Origin: a virus
IMG/VR virus record: IMGVR_UViG_3300042261_000762
Location: 1-64,000 of that record
Strand: one strand, 5' to 3'
DNA: 64,000 bases
Shown: in pieces, positions 29,459-36,479 of the stretch
Layout of the letters: each line of letters starts with the position of its first letter
Position numbering within the stretch: the stretch's first letter is position 1
The notes under the pieces: generated by a model
The model's database searches: none
Told to the model about the DNA's origin: nothing
The model's input: only the letters and a program-made list of their open reading frames with translations
Translations under genes and position numbers: made by a program

Positions 29459-29523
29459 CTCAGTTGGTTTAGAGCATCTGTCTGATACACAGAAGGTCGA
29501 AGATTCGAGTTCTTCCATACCCA
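29449..29523 (+). tRNA. tRNA-Ile(GAT), copy 2
   Basis: Identical to copy 1 at 28513. The first ten bases double as the end of the HNH gene (GGG GTG TGT AG). Confidence 0.92.
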
Positions 29524-29529
29524 CAATAA

Positions 29530-29545
29530 AGTTCTTAAAAATAGT
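29530..29545 (+). promoter_or_regulatory. boxA-like motif
   Basis: AGTTCTTAAAAATAGT before tRNA-Asp; a weaker match. Confidence 0.4.
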
Positions 29546-29555
29546 TTGACATAAT

Positions 29556-29632
29556 GGACTCAGGGTCTGCTTGGCGTGGACGTCTCCCTGTCACGGAGTA
29601 CAATCAGGAGGGTTCGATTCCCTTTGGGTCCG
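29556..29632 (+). tRNA. tRNA-Asp(GTC)
   Basis: Acceptor GGACTCA/TGGGTCC, anticodon stem CTCC/GGAG with loop CTGTCAC, T arm GAGGG-TTCGATT-CCCTT. Confidence 0.9.
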
Positions 29633-29638
29633 CAAAAT

Positions 29639-29712
29639 GTCTCAGTAGCTACAATGGTTAGAGCGTCTGCCTGTTAAGCAGAGGGTTATAGGTTCGAATC
29701 CTATCTGGGGCG
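29639..29712 (+). tRNA. tRNA-Asn(GTT)
   Basis: Acceptor GTCTCAG/CTGGGGC, anticodon stem TCTGC/GCAGA with loop CTGTTAA. Confidence 0.92.
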
Positions 29713-29721
29713 CATAAATAT

Positions 29722-29742
29722 TGTTCTTTGAAAGTTTGAAAA
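29722..29742 (+). promoter_or_regulatory. boxA-like motif
   Basis: TGTTCTTTGAAAGTTTGAAA immediately before the large structured RNA. Confidence 0.55.
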
Positions 29743-29744
29743 AT

Positions 29745-30660
29745 ATTGACTTTGTTTGGGAAGTTTCTCACCTTCGGGTGGGTAAAGAATAATACATCGC
29801 AAGGTGTAAAAGAGAGGGATGGTCACATACCTCTACCACAATCCTTCGGGAAAGTGGCTCAACCAAACAAGCATCGTCCTACCGTAGCCAACTACGGTCT
29901 TCGATCACCAGTCGGAGATAGGATGTAAGAACGGAACTGGTCCTTTGGAAAGGATAAGTGAGGTAAGCCCCCAGCCGCAAGGTTGGGTAAGGAGCCTCAC
30001 TAATTAGGGAGTGACGCCCCGCCGCCAGTTGGTCAACCGTTCGTTGTCGGAAGGGATAAGGTGTAGTTAATCTGTTCGAGCATACCAACGCAAGGGCTAA
30101 TTAACAGTTCAATAGGTGAAAGGTTTTGAAACTGTAAAAGGGGAATGAACCTGGAGTCTAGAAGAATCGCACAGTAAGGCTAGTAACCTGAAACGTATGT
30201 GTGTGTAGTGCATTTTGTACCTCAAAAGGGTATAGACCACATGAGTGGGCACCACGCGGTGACAAACAGCAAATTTGCTCAGCTGGTAGAGCAATTCTCT
30301 CTTAAAGAATAGGTCGTTGGTTCAAATCCAACATTTGTTTAAAGGAAAGTCCCACTCAACGGTAAGCTGAAAGACGTTTAATTCTTGGCACCGCAAGGTG
30401 AACCAAGAACTCGGAAGGTCCCAAGCTGGAAGAGTTTAGTTGAAAGATGCACCTAATGGTTTAGCGACCATGAACTGCTCGCAAGGCAGGGGGTAATCAG
30501 ATAGCTGAATAGGTTTATCGGTAAAAGTTGAGCCACCAACTCAAAAAGGGCAACGTTGTCGGTAAACAGTCTTGGTGACTGTGGACAAGTTGAGAACCTC
30601 AGAATGGGAATTTTGAGGATAATGCAACAAAGGTATCGACGTCAAGGATGTAGTCTCAGT
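29745..30660 (+). ncRNA. Large ornate RNA (GOLLD/ROOL-type candidate) with embedded tRNA
   Basis: About 900 bases without an ORF, rich in stable hairpins: CACC-TTCG-GGTG, ATCC-TTCG-GGAA, CCAGCC-GCAA-GGTTGG, CACC-GCAA-GGTG, GTGAGG/CCTCAC, GTTAAT/ATTAAC and a domain-closing TTGTTTGG/CCAAACAA. Giant phage RNAs of the GOLLD and ROOL classes have this size, lie among phage tRNAs, and GOLLD examples can contain a tRNA. A tRNA-Lys sits in the middle here. I cannot test the class consensus without a covariance search. Confidence 0.65.
30268..30340 (+). tRNA. tRNA-Lys(CTT) embedded in the large RNA
   Basis: Complete cloverleaf: acceptor AGCAAAT/ATTTGTT, anticodon stem ATTCT/AGAAT with loop CTCTTAA, T arm GTTGG-TTCAAAT-CCAAC. 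Confidence 0.92.
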
Positions 30661-30671
30661 CCTTTATATAT

Positions 30672-30745
30672 GGCTCCTTAGCTCAGTTGGTTAGAGCATC
30701 TGACTGTTAATCAGAGGGTCCCAGGTTCGAGCCCTGGAGGAGCCG
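30672..30745 (+). tRNA. tRNA-Asn(GTT), second gene
   Basis: Acceptor GGCTCCT/AGGAGCC, anticodon stem TCTGA/TCAGA with loop CTGTTAA; starts about ten bases after the large RNA. Confidence 0.93.
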
Positions 30746-30785
30746 CCAAACTTAAAAAATGAAAGGAATGACATAAAATCAATTT

Positions 30786-30860
30786 GGATAATGGAAACCC
30801 AGCCTGTCTCACTAGCAAGGAAATGAAAGTCCGAATCTTTCTCCGCCAGACTCAAGGAAT
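30786..30860 (+). other. Degenerate tRNA-like fragment
   Basis: A T-arm-like GAAAG-TCCGAAT-CTTTC is followed by TCCGCCA, but no matching acceptor or readable anticodon exists upstream. To about 30975 the sequence is AT-rich spacer with TTACAGCAAATTAAAA, a motif also found at about 24549 and 45991. Confidence 0.35.
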
Positions 30861-30975
30861 GGTGTGTGGGTAAAAGCCAAATGATTGTCAAAAGAGTGTA
30901 ACGAATAAAGAAATAAAGAATACTTACAGCAAATTAAAAAACGTGAACTGTAAATTCAACAAAAAGAAAGTATTC

Positions 30976-30994
30976 TGTTCTTTGAATTATTGAA
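30976..30994 (+). promoter_or_regulatory. boxA-like motif
   Basis: TGTTCTTTGAATTATTGAA. Confidence 0.55.
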
Positions 30995-31067
30995 GTGAAT
31001 TGAAAAGATGTTACCAACCAACGCCCTCACAGGTGAAACTACAGTGTACAATCGCGATTCACTAAAT

Positions 31068-31153
31068 GGAGATACGATCCGTATGGGAAACGGAGTGGGC
31101 CGTGTGAGGTTCATCAAATCAATGTTAGTATGGTTCAAATCCTACTATCTCCA
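31068..31153 (+). tRNA. tRNA-like gene, anticodon unresolved
   Basis: Acceptor GGAGATA/TATCTCC and T arm TATGG-TTCAAAT-CCTAC are good and the D arm TCCG/CGGA is present. The putative anticodon stem GGGCC/GGTTC encloses only GTGTGA, followed by a long variable region. No confident decoding. Confidence 0.6.
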
Positions 31154-31158
31154 CAAAA

Positions 31159-31238
31159 GGGAGTATTGCATAGTGGCAATTGCTGGGGACTGTAAATCCC
31201 TTCCTTCGGGTTCGGTGGTTCGAGTCCATCTACTCCCA
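31159..31238 (+). tRNA. tRNA-Tyr(GTA), class II
   Basis: Acceptor GGGAGTA/TACTCCC, anticodon stem GGGGA/TCCCT with loop CTGTAAA, variable arm with a CTTCGG core, as in standard bacterial tRNA-Tyr. Confidence 0.92.
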
Positions 31239-31246
31239 CAAAAAAT

Positions 31247-31320
31247 GGTCTGGTCGTTCAGCTGGTTAGGATGCCGCCCTGTCACGGCGGAGGTCGCGGG
31301 TTCGAGTCCCGTCCAGACCG
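31247..31320 (+). tRNA. tRNA-Asp(GTC), second gene
   Basis: Acceptor GGTCTGG/CCAGACC, anticodon stem CCGCC/GGCGG with loop CTGTCAC. Confidence 0.94.
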
Positions 31321-31322
31321 CA

Positions 31323-31440
31323 AATAGTGTCTCCAACACATTCACGTAAACTATCGGTTGTGTGGGCGAAAAATACCGAACACTATTAATCTTATGTCAA
31401 AAGCATAAGTCACATTGTAATAAACGCGAATAAAATCAAT
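31323..31440 (+). ncRNA. Structured spacer RNA
   Basis: AATAGTGT/ACACTATT closes a 65-base unit, followed by hairpins CTTATG/CATAAG and CACATTG/CAATGTG. Confidence 0.45.
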
Positions 31441-31445
31441 GTGTT

Positions 31446-31518
31446 GGTGCTGAAGTACAATTGGACGTGCACCGCCAGAACGGGGCGGGGGCTGTAGGTT
31501 CGAATCCTGCCAGTGCCA
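31446..31518 (+). tRNA. tRNA-like gene, anticodon unresolved
   Basis: Acceptor GGTGCTG/CAGTGCC and T arm GTAGG-TTCGAAT-CCTGC are good. The anticodon arm CCGCC/GGCGG has the 7-base loop AGAACGG, which lacks U33. Confidence 0.6.
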
Positions 31519-31541
31519 CTAAAAATGAAATAAAAACAATG

Positions 31542-31670
31542 AAAGGAATAGTATCATGATGATCTACAACTACAACATAATATCCGCACGGGATGCAATA
31601 TATCTATTCCTTTTATAAAGGAAAGCATAATTATAGGTATAGACGATCCCACAAAGATCGTCTTTTTTTT
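31542..31670 (+). promoter_or_regulatory. Leader-like switch at the end of cluster 3
   Basis: AAAGGAATAG can pair with CTATTCCTTT (10 bp); part of the latter can instead pair with AAAGGAA downstream. A short ORF lies between the first two segments and an intrinsic terminator follows. It may gate read-through into the EF-G region. Confidence 0.45.
31556..31618 (+). CDS. Possible fifth leader peptide (20 aa)
   Basis: MMIYNYNIISARDAIYLFLL: codons 3-9 are Ile, Tyr, Asn, Tyr, Asn, Ile, Ile, cognate to the tRNAs of the cluster it follows. No Shine-Dalgarno sequence or separate promoter is evident. Confidence 0.4.
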   Translation: MMIYNYNIISARDAIYLFLL

Positions 31671-31671
31671 A
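31641..31671 (+). terminator. Intrinsic terminator after tRNA cluster 3
   Basis: AGACGATC/GATCGTCT stem with an eight-base T run. Confidence 0.88.
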
Positions 31672-31690
31672 TAAAAAAAAATATCAAGAT

Positions 31691-31888
31691 ATGGATAGAT
31701 GGAAATTAGAAAAAAGAATAGAGAAAATAATTGATAGTAACTGCAAAGAAATCCCGTGGGAAGGTGACGAAGTAGATAAAACTCAATTAAAATACGATTT
31801 ATTAAATTTAATCGATGAGATTCAAACCGATAAATTAAAAGAAGGAATAATTGAATTGATGAGAAATCGAAATGAAAATGAAGATTGA
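31691..31888 (+). CDS. Small acidic helical protein, paralogue 1
   Basis: A 65-residue protein beginning MDRWKLEKRIEKIIDSNC and sharing the pattern W-x-x-E-x-R-I-E-x-I-I-x-x-N-C with the gene at 32071. Unknown function; the pair flanks a small third gene. Confidence 0.65.
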   Translation: MDRWKLEKRIEKIIDSNCKEIPWEGDEVDKTQLKYDLLNLIDEIQTDKLKEGIIELMRNRNENED

Positions 31889-31891
31889 ACA

Positions 31892-32089
31892 ATGGAACTA
31901 ACATTAAAAACGAGATTTGGAACTTTAACTGGGATTTTCGAACAAGAAATAAATGGAAATTATTCTTCTTGGTTTAAAGAGAAACCATATATAGTTGCTC
32001 AAGGTAAGAATATAAACGAAGCAATAGATAATTTATATGAAGCTATTGATGTTTTTAAAGAAATTTACATATGGAAAAATGGAAAATAG
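31892..32089 (+). CDS. Small HicB-like protein (65 aa)
   Basis: Contains a compact strand-strand-helix pattern ending KPYIVAQGKNINEAIDNLYEAI, which resembles the HicB/partial RNase H fold ('A-x-G-x-T-x-x-E-A-x-x-N'). No HicA partner is adjacent, so a toxin-antitoxin role is not supported. Confidence 0.55.
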   Translation: MELTLKTRFGTLTGIFEQEINGNYSSWFKEKPYIVAQGKNINEAIDNLYEAIDVFKEIYIWKNGK

Positions 32090-32319
32090 AAAATAGAATC
32101 GAAGATATAATTGAAAATAATTGTATAGAACACAGATGGGAAGGAACTGAAGTTTACAAACAAAATATTAAAGACGAAGTTATGTCATTAATAGATGAAG
32201 TCAAAAGGGAATTACTTAAAGATTTTGTTTTCGATCAATTTTTCTTCGGTGGTGATACAGATAGTTTCGTACAAAAATTTATTGATAAAAATGAAAAAGG
32301 AAGTAAGGAAAATATTTAA
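32071..32319 (+). CDS. Small acidic helical protein, paralogue 2
   Basis: An 82-residue paralogue of the gene at 31691 (MEKWKIENRIEDIIENNCIE) with a longer C-terminus. Overlaps the previous gene by 19 bases and the following HNH gene by 29. Confidence 0.6.
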   Translation: MEKWKIENRIEDIIENNCIEHRWEGTEVYKQNIKDEVMSLIDEVKRELLKDFVFDQFFFGGDTDSFVQKFIDKNEKGSKENI

Positions 32320-32584
32320 GGAAGAAGTTTTCAAAAGAGACGGATATAAATGTGTCTTTTGTGATAAAGAATCAGTAGACGCTCACCACATAACAGACAG
32401 GCACGAAATGCCGAACGGTGGATATGTAAAAGAGAATGGAATTTCTCTTTGCGGCGATCATCACAGGATTGCAGAAAAATATCACGAATCTTGCGGAAAA
32501 ACTTATATAGAAGGTTTTCATCCTGATCAATTATATAGAAAAATAGGCAGTTCAAAAGAAATAGCAAAACAAAAAAGTATATAA
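32291..32584 (+). CDS. Small HNH nuclease
   Basis: About 97 residues. CVFCDKESVDAHHITDRHEM supplies the first Cys pair and catalytic His, and GISLCGDHHRIAEKYHESCG the remaining ligands. The later ATG was chosen because residues before it read through the preceding gene in another frame. It lacks the HTH seen in the tRNA-associated HNH enzymes. Confidence 0.8.
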   Translation: MKKEVRKIFKEEVFKRDGYKCVFCDKESVDAHHITDRHEMPNGGYVKENGISLCGDHHRIAEKYHESCGKTYIEGFHPDQLYRKIGSSKEIAKQKSI

Positions 32585-32586
32585 AA

Positions 32587-32739
32587 ATGAAAGAAAAAAG
32601 TATATTGGAGCCCATATACATAAAAGCGATAGAAGAGTACTATGAACAAGGAGTATCTCTTGCTGGGATAACATCCCTCCTGTATTACAAAGGAGTTACA
32701 GGAATTCAGTATATGGAGCTTCGAAAAAATTGTGTTTAA
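32587..32739 (+). CDS. Hypothetical small protein (50 aa)
   Basis: ATG frame beginning MKEKSILEPIYIKAIEEYYE, two bases after the HNH stop. Reads as a helix-turn-helix-like fragment (QGVSLAGITSLLYYKGV). Weakly supported. Confidence 0.45.
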   Translation: MKEKSILEPIYIKAIEEYYEQGVSLAGITSLLYYKGVTGIQYMELRKNCV

Positions 32740-32792
32740 AGAAATTCAAAGAATAGAATCAAGAAAATCTAAAAGTAAAAAGGAGACATAAA

Positions 32793-33245
32793 ATGAACGA
32801 ATTTAATACAGTAGCATTAGCCTACACAAACGAAAATGGTGAAGTTGTCGCTTGGTCAGCAGACACTTTCGGATCACCGAGAAATTATCCGAAGACATAT
32901 CAAGATTCTGAACAAGTTAGAGATATGCTTTCAAAAAAGTTATCAGATAGAGAAGAATTTGCAAACGGCGCCATTAATGTGGTATCTAAGGCTAATTCTG
33001 GAGCAGGAGCATTAATGGGAGCATCTTTAAGATCAGATAAGAACAAGTTTGCAGAACTTGGTGTTACTGGTTGGGCTTTGGCAGAACTTGAATTACATAC
33101 AGATTACAAGAGAGATCTTGATCTTCCGAAGTGGAGTCAAGTTGTCGAATGTGTTGACAATAAAAAATATAAATTAGTAAACAATTCATGCACATGTGAT
33201 ACTATGTGGGAAAGGCGAAATTCCAATAGTAACCAATTTGTGTGA
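32793..33245 (+). CDS. Hypothetical protein (150 aa)
   Basis: Preceded by AAAGGAGACATAAA, one of the best ribosome-binding sites in the window. A soluble alpha/beta protein with a glycine/alanine segment (SKANSGAGALMGASL) and a terminal CTCDTMWERR. It lies directly before EF-G. Unknown function. Confidence 0.75.
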   Translation: MNEFNTVALAYTNENGEVVAWSADTFGSPRNYPKTYQDSEQVRDMLSKKLSDREEFANGAINVVSKANSGAGALMGASLRSDKNKFAELGVTGWALAELELHTDYKRDLDLPKWSQVVECVDNKKYKLVNNSCTCDTMWERRNSNSNQFV

Positions 33246-33272
33246 TTATTGTAAGAAAAGAATATAAACAAA

Positions 33273-35300
33273 ATGAATATAAAAAACAGAAATATAGGAA
33301 TAGTCGCTCATATAGATGCAGGTAAAACTACACTAACTGAGAGAATATTATATTATACTGGTCAAAATCATAAAATGGGCGAGGTACATGATGGTAATAC
33401 TGTCACTGATTTCCTTCCACAGGAACAAGAACGAGGTATTACTATCATGGCTGCTGCCGTTACTACATATTGGAATGACCATAAAATTAATATAATAGAT
33501 ACTCCAGGACACATAGATTTTACTGGCGAAGTAGAACGTTCCCTTAGAGTGTTAGATGGCGCTGTTGTTGTATTCTGTGGAGTTGGTGGTGTGCAACCAC
33601 AATCAGAAACAGTTTGGCGTCAAGCTAATAGATACAAGGTGCCGAGAATAGCGTTTGTTAATAAGATGGATAGAACTGGTGCTGATTTTTTCAATGTAGT
33701 GAATCAAATAGAAAATAGACTCAAATCAAAACCTGTTATAATTCAATTACCCGTTGGTAGTGAAGATAACTTTAAGGGTATTATTGATTTAGTAAATATG
33801 AAATACATTACTTGGAAATCAGAAACTTTAGGTGAGGAATATGAAATTTCCGAAATACCACAAGAATATCTAGATAAAGCTATTTATTATAATGAACAAA
33901 TACTAGAATCTATTTGTGAGCATAACGATGATTTTATGCACAAATACTTAGAATCAGTAGAATTAATAACAAAAGAAGAAATATTAAAAAATCTTAGAGA
34001 TTTAACAATAAATTTTAAGATAGTTCCAGTGTTGTGTGGAACAGCTAAGAAAAATAAAGGAGTACAAACTCTCCTTGATGCTATTGTAGATCTTTTGCCT
34101 TCTCCTAAAGATAGGAATTATATCAAAGCTAAAAAAGAAGGAGAAGATATAGAATTAAGAACAGAAGACGATGAGGTTTTATCTGCTATTGTTTTTAAGA
34201 TAATGACAGATAAAAATGCAGGCAAATTATCTATGATAAGATTATATTCTGGAACACTTAAAGCCGGACAAACAATTTACAATGCTAGAACAGGAAAAGC
34301 CGAAAGAGTATCTAGAATATTTACAATTCAAGCTAATAAAAAGACTGATGTTAAATCAGTTGACGCCGGTGATATTTGTGCAATAGTTGGAGTTAAAGAT
34401 ATATGGACTGGCGATACTTTATGTGAAGATAAGAAAACATTCGAATTAGAAAACATAACTAACGCCAAACCAGTTATATCCATAACTGTTGAGCCTTTGA
34501 CAAATAAAGATACAGATAAATTAAGTTTTGCTTTACAGAAACTATCAGAAGAAGATCCTACTTTCTCAATAAAAGTTGATGAAAATGGACAAACTGTAAT
34601 AAGTGGAATGGGCGAACTTTATCTTGATGTTATATTGAGCAGAATGATAACCGAATTTGGAGTTGAATGTAATACAGGACAACCAAAAGTTTCATATAGA
34701 GAGAATATAACAAAACCAGTTACTCACAGAGAAAGATTATCAAGACAAACAGGCGGTAAAGGTATGTTTGCCGAGATTGAGTATAAAATAGAACCTGTTT
34801 CAGATGAAACAAAAGGATTATCTTTCGAATGGGCAGTTAAAGGCGGCAATGTTCCAAGAGAATATATGTCAACCATAGAAAAATCTTTCAAAGATTGTAT
34901 GGTTAGTGGACCATTAGCTGGTAATGAAATAGAAAGTTTAAAAGTTACTATACTCGATGGAATGACGCACCCTGTAGATTCTAGTCCTTTGGCATTTGAG
35001 ACTTGTGTGAAAATATCATTTCCAAAAGCATACATGAAAGGTGAACCTACTTTATTTGAACCTATAATGGATGAAGAAGTATCAACTCCCGAGGAATATT
35101 TGAGTGATATAATAGGAGAAATGAATAGACGTAGATCACAAGTGATGTCTATAAACACTTTACCAGATTCTACAATATTACTTAGAGCCAAATCGCCATT
35201 GTCTGAAAAATTTGGATTTATAACTACACTTAGAACTTTATCTCAAGGTAGGGCGTCTAATAATTTAACATTTTCACATTATGAAAGGGTAGAAATATGA
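33273..35300 (+). CDS. fusA: Translation elongation factor G
   Basis: A 675-residue EF-G, slightly shorter than the bacterial protein (about 700). G1 [10 protein letters not shown], switch [13 protein letters not shown]3 [13 protein letters not shown]4 NKMDR; domains II-V follow, including [20 protein letters not shown] and a terminal [15 protein letters not shown]. It drives translocation and could work with phage bL12. The RNA ligase gene overlaps its stop by four bases. Confidence 0.97.
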   Translation: MNIKNRNIGIVAHIDAGKTTLTERILYYTGQNHKMGEVHDGNTVTDFLPQEQERGITIMAAAVTTYWNDHKINIIDTPGHIDFTGEVERSLRVLDGAVVVFCGVGGVQPQSETVWRQANRYKVPRIAFVNKMDRTGADFFNVVNQIENRLKSKPVIIQLPVGSEDNFKGIIDLVNMKYITWKSETLGEEYEISEIPQEYLDKAIYYNEQILESICEHNDDFMHKYLESVELITKEEILKNLRDLTINFKIVPVLCGTAKKNKGVQTLLDAIVDLLPSPKDRNYIKAKKEGEDIELRTEDDEVLSAIVFKIMTDKNAGKLSMIRLYSGTLKAGQTIYNARTGKAERVSRIFTIQANKKTDVKSVDAGDICAIVGVKDIWTGDTLCEDKKTFELENITNAKPVISITVEPLTNKDTDKLSFALQKLSEEDPTFSIKVDENGQTVISGMGELYLDVILSRMITEFGVECNTGQPKVSYRENITKPVTHRERLSRQTGGKGMFAEIEYKIEPVSDETKGLSFEWAVKGGNVPREYMSTIEKSFKDCMVSGPLAGNEIESLKVTILDGMTHPVDSSPLAFETCVKISFPKAYMKGEPTLFEPIMDEEVSTPEEYLSDIIGEMNRRRSQVMSINTLPDSTILLRAKSPLSEKFGFITTLRTLSQGRASNNLTFSHYERVEI

Positions 35301-35944
35301 AAGAATATCCTCATATAGAATATGGTTATGGAATATATGGCGAAAACGTTTATGCTTTCGATAAACTTGACGGTAGTAATATTCGTGTAGAATGGGATAG
35401 AAAGGCAGCAAAGAAAAGCGATTATACTGGAGGGTTTAATAAATTTGGAACAAGAACTCAAATTATAAGCAAAGAAGATCAAAACTTTGGAGATTCTGTA
35501 GATTTATTTCTTAATAAATATTGCGAGCCTTTGAACAAAATATTCAAGGATGAAAAATATTTTAGAAATATAGATAAGATAACTTTATTCGCAGAATATT
35601 ATGGTCCAAATTCTTTTGCTGGAAGACACGAACCTGATGATGTGAAAGATGTTGTCTTATTTGATGTTTGTCCTTATAAGAAAGGATTTGTTATACCAAA
35701 ATTATTCGTAGAATATTTCGGACATTTACATATTCCTGATGTAATATATATTGGCAATTATAACAAAGAACTAATTCATAATATAAGAAGAGACAATGAT
35801 CTCAAAGAAGGTGTGGTATGTAAAGGTGTAAGAAAAACAAAGGGGAATGACATAGTTTGGATGACCAAGATTAAGACAAACGCTTGGATGGATAGACTAA
35901 AAAATAAATATGGAGAGGAAGCTCTAAAAGAGGAAATGAAATGA
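35297..35944 (+). CDS. RNA ligase (Rnl2-like nucleotidyltransferase)
   Basis: A 215-residue ligase. Motif I is [13 protein letters not shown] with the adenylated Lys; motif [11 protein letters not shown]; motif [10 protein letters not shown]; motif [11 protein letters not shown]. The order matches T4 Rnl2 and related phage ligases that reseal nicked RNA, often broken tRNA anticodon loops. The C-terminal accessory domain is short. Operon with EF-G (4-base overlap). Confidence 0.88.
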   Translation: MKEYPHIEYGYGIYGENVYAFDKLDGSNIRVEWDRKAAKKSDYTGGFNKFGTRTQIISKEDQNFGDSVDLFLNKYCEPLNKIFKDEKYFRNIDKITLFAEYYGPNSFAGRHEPDDVKDVVLFDVCPYKKGFVIPKLFVEYFGHLHIPDVIYIGNYNKELIHNIRRDNDLKEGVVCKGVRKTKGNDIVWMTKIKTNAWMDRLKNKYGEEALKEEMK

Positions 35945-36132
35945 ACAATATAAAAGTTTATATAGATAAAGACGACGATATTGGTGAAATAGTTCATATT
36001 CATAATGTTATAGATAACACATATTTATCTTATCTTAAAAATAATAGAAGGATAACGGTAGAATGTAAAAGTAGAGAAGAGGCATGTAAGGAAATTAAAA
36101 GAATAATGATTAGATTAAGAGAAGTAGATTAA
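35941..36132 (+). CDS. Hypothetical protein (63 aa)
   Basis: Overlaps the ligase stop by four bases. Small alpha/beta protein ([20 protein letters not shown]). Unknown function. Confidence 0.65.
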   Translation: MNNIKVYIDKDDDIGEIVHIHNVIDNTYLSYLKNNRRITVECKSREEACKEIKRIMIRLREVD

Positions 36133-36156
36133 TTTTTTTTATAAATTAATATTTCT

Positions 36157-36164
36157 TATATTTG
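36157..36164 (+). promoter_or_regulatory. Host-type promoter core TATATTTG
   Basis: TTTTTTTTATAAATTAAT lies upstream; serves the structured RNA that follows. Confidence 0.65.
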
Positions 36165-36169
36165 TATTA

Positions 36170-36453
36170 AGTAATCGTCCGATCTTACGCTGGTGAGATT
36201 CAAATAATCATTAGAGGAAGTTCGCGACTGTACCGCTTAAAGTTGGAGACCTAAACAGTCGTTTGCACAACTGAGACAGCAAGCCAAACAGACCGAGGCG
36301 GTGAGCGGGCCTAAAGGTCGGGTTGGTGCGCCCTCGATATATGGAGAGGGAGGTTTTTCAAAACCTAGATAAATGTAAGATTAGAAACAGGATCGCGGCT
36401 ATGAGATGATTACAAAAGCGCAGGAAAAAAGAGGGATAGTCTCCCTCTTTTTT
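36170..36453 (+). ncRNA. Independent structured RNA with own promoter and terminator
   Basis: About 280 bases without an ORF between two coding regions. TCTTAC/GTAAGA and other pairs (ACTGTACCGC...; CCTCGATATATGGAGAGG; GGTTTTTCAAAACC) indicate a folded RNA. GC content is far above that of the flanks. It carries a host-type promoter and ends in a perfect intrinsic terminator, so it is a free-standing ncRNA gene. Class unknown. Confidence 0.65.
36425..36453 (+). terminator. Intrinsic terminator of the 36 kb RNA
   Basis: AAAAAAGAGGGA/TCTCCCTCTTTTTT with a TAG loop. Confidence 0.9.
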
Positions 36454-36479
36454 CATTTTAAATATTAATATATAGGTTT

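Noticed and set aside
28513-29523. Composite transposon bounded by direct repeats
   Set aside because: The 75-base repeats are complete tRNA-Ile genes and the enclosed gene is an HNH homing nuclease; there is no transposase and no terminal inverted repeat.
29745-30660. Fragment of ribosomal RNA
   Set aside because: Tetraloop-rich and of rRNA-like composition, but none of the universally conserved 16S or 23S segments is present, and a tRNA sits in the middle.
31892-32319. HicAB toxin-antitoxin system
   Set aside because: One protein has a HicB-like pattern, but no HicA-like double-stranded RNA-binding toxin is next to it.
36170-36453. tmRNA candidate to pair with SmpB
   Set aside because: No tRNA-like 5-prime and 3-prime ends and no tag ORF ending in an Ala-Ala type sequence could be found here or in the RNAs at 23.2, 27.0 or 48.0 kb.
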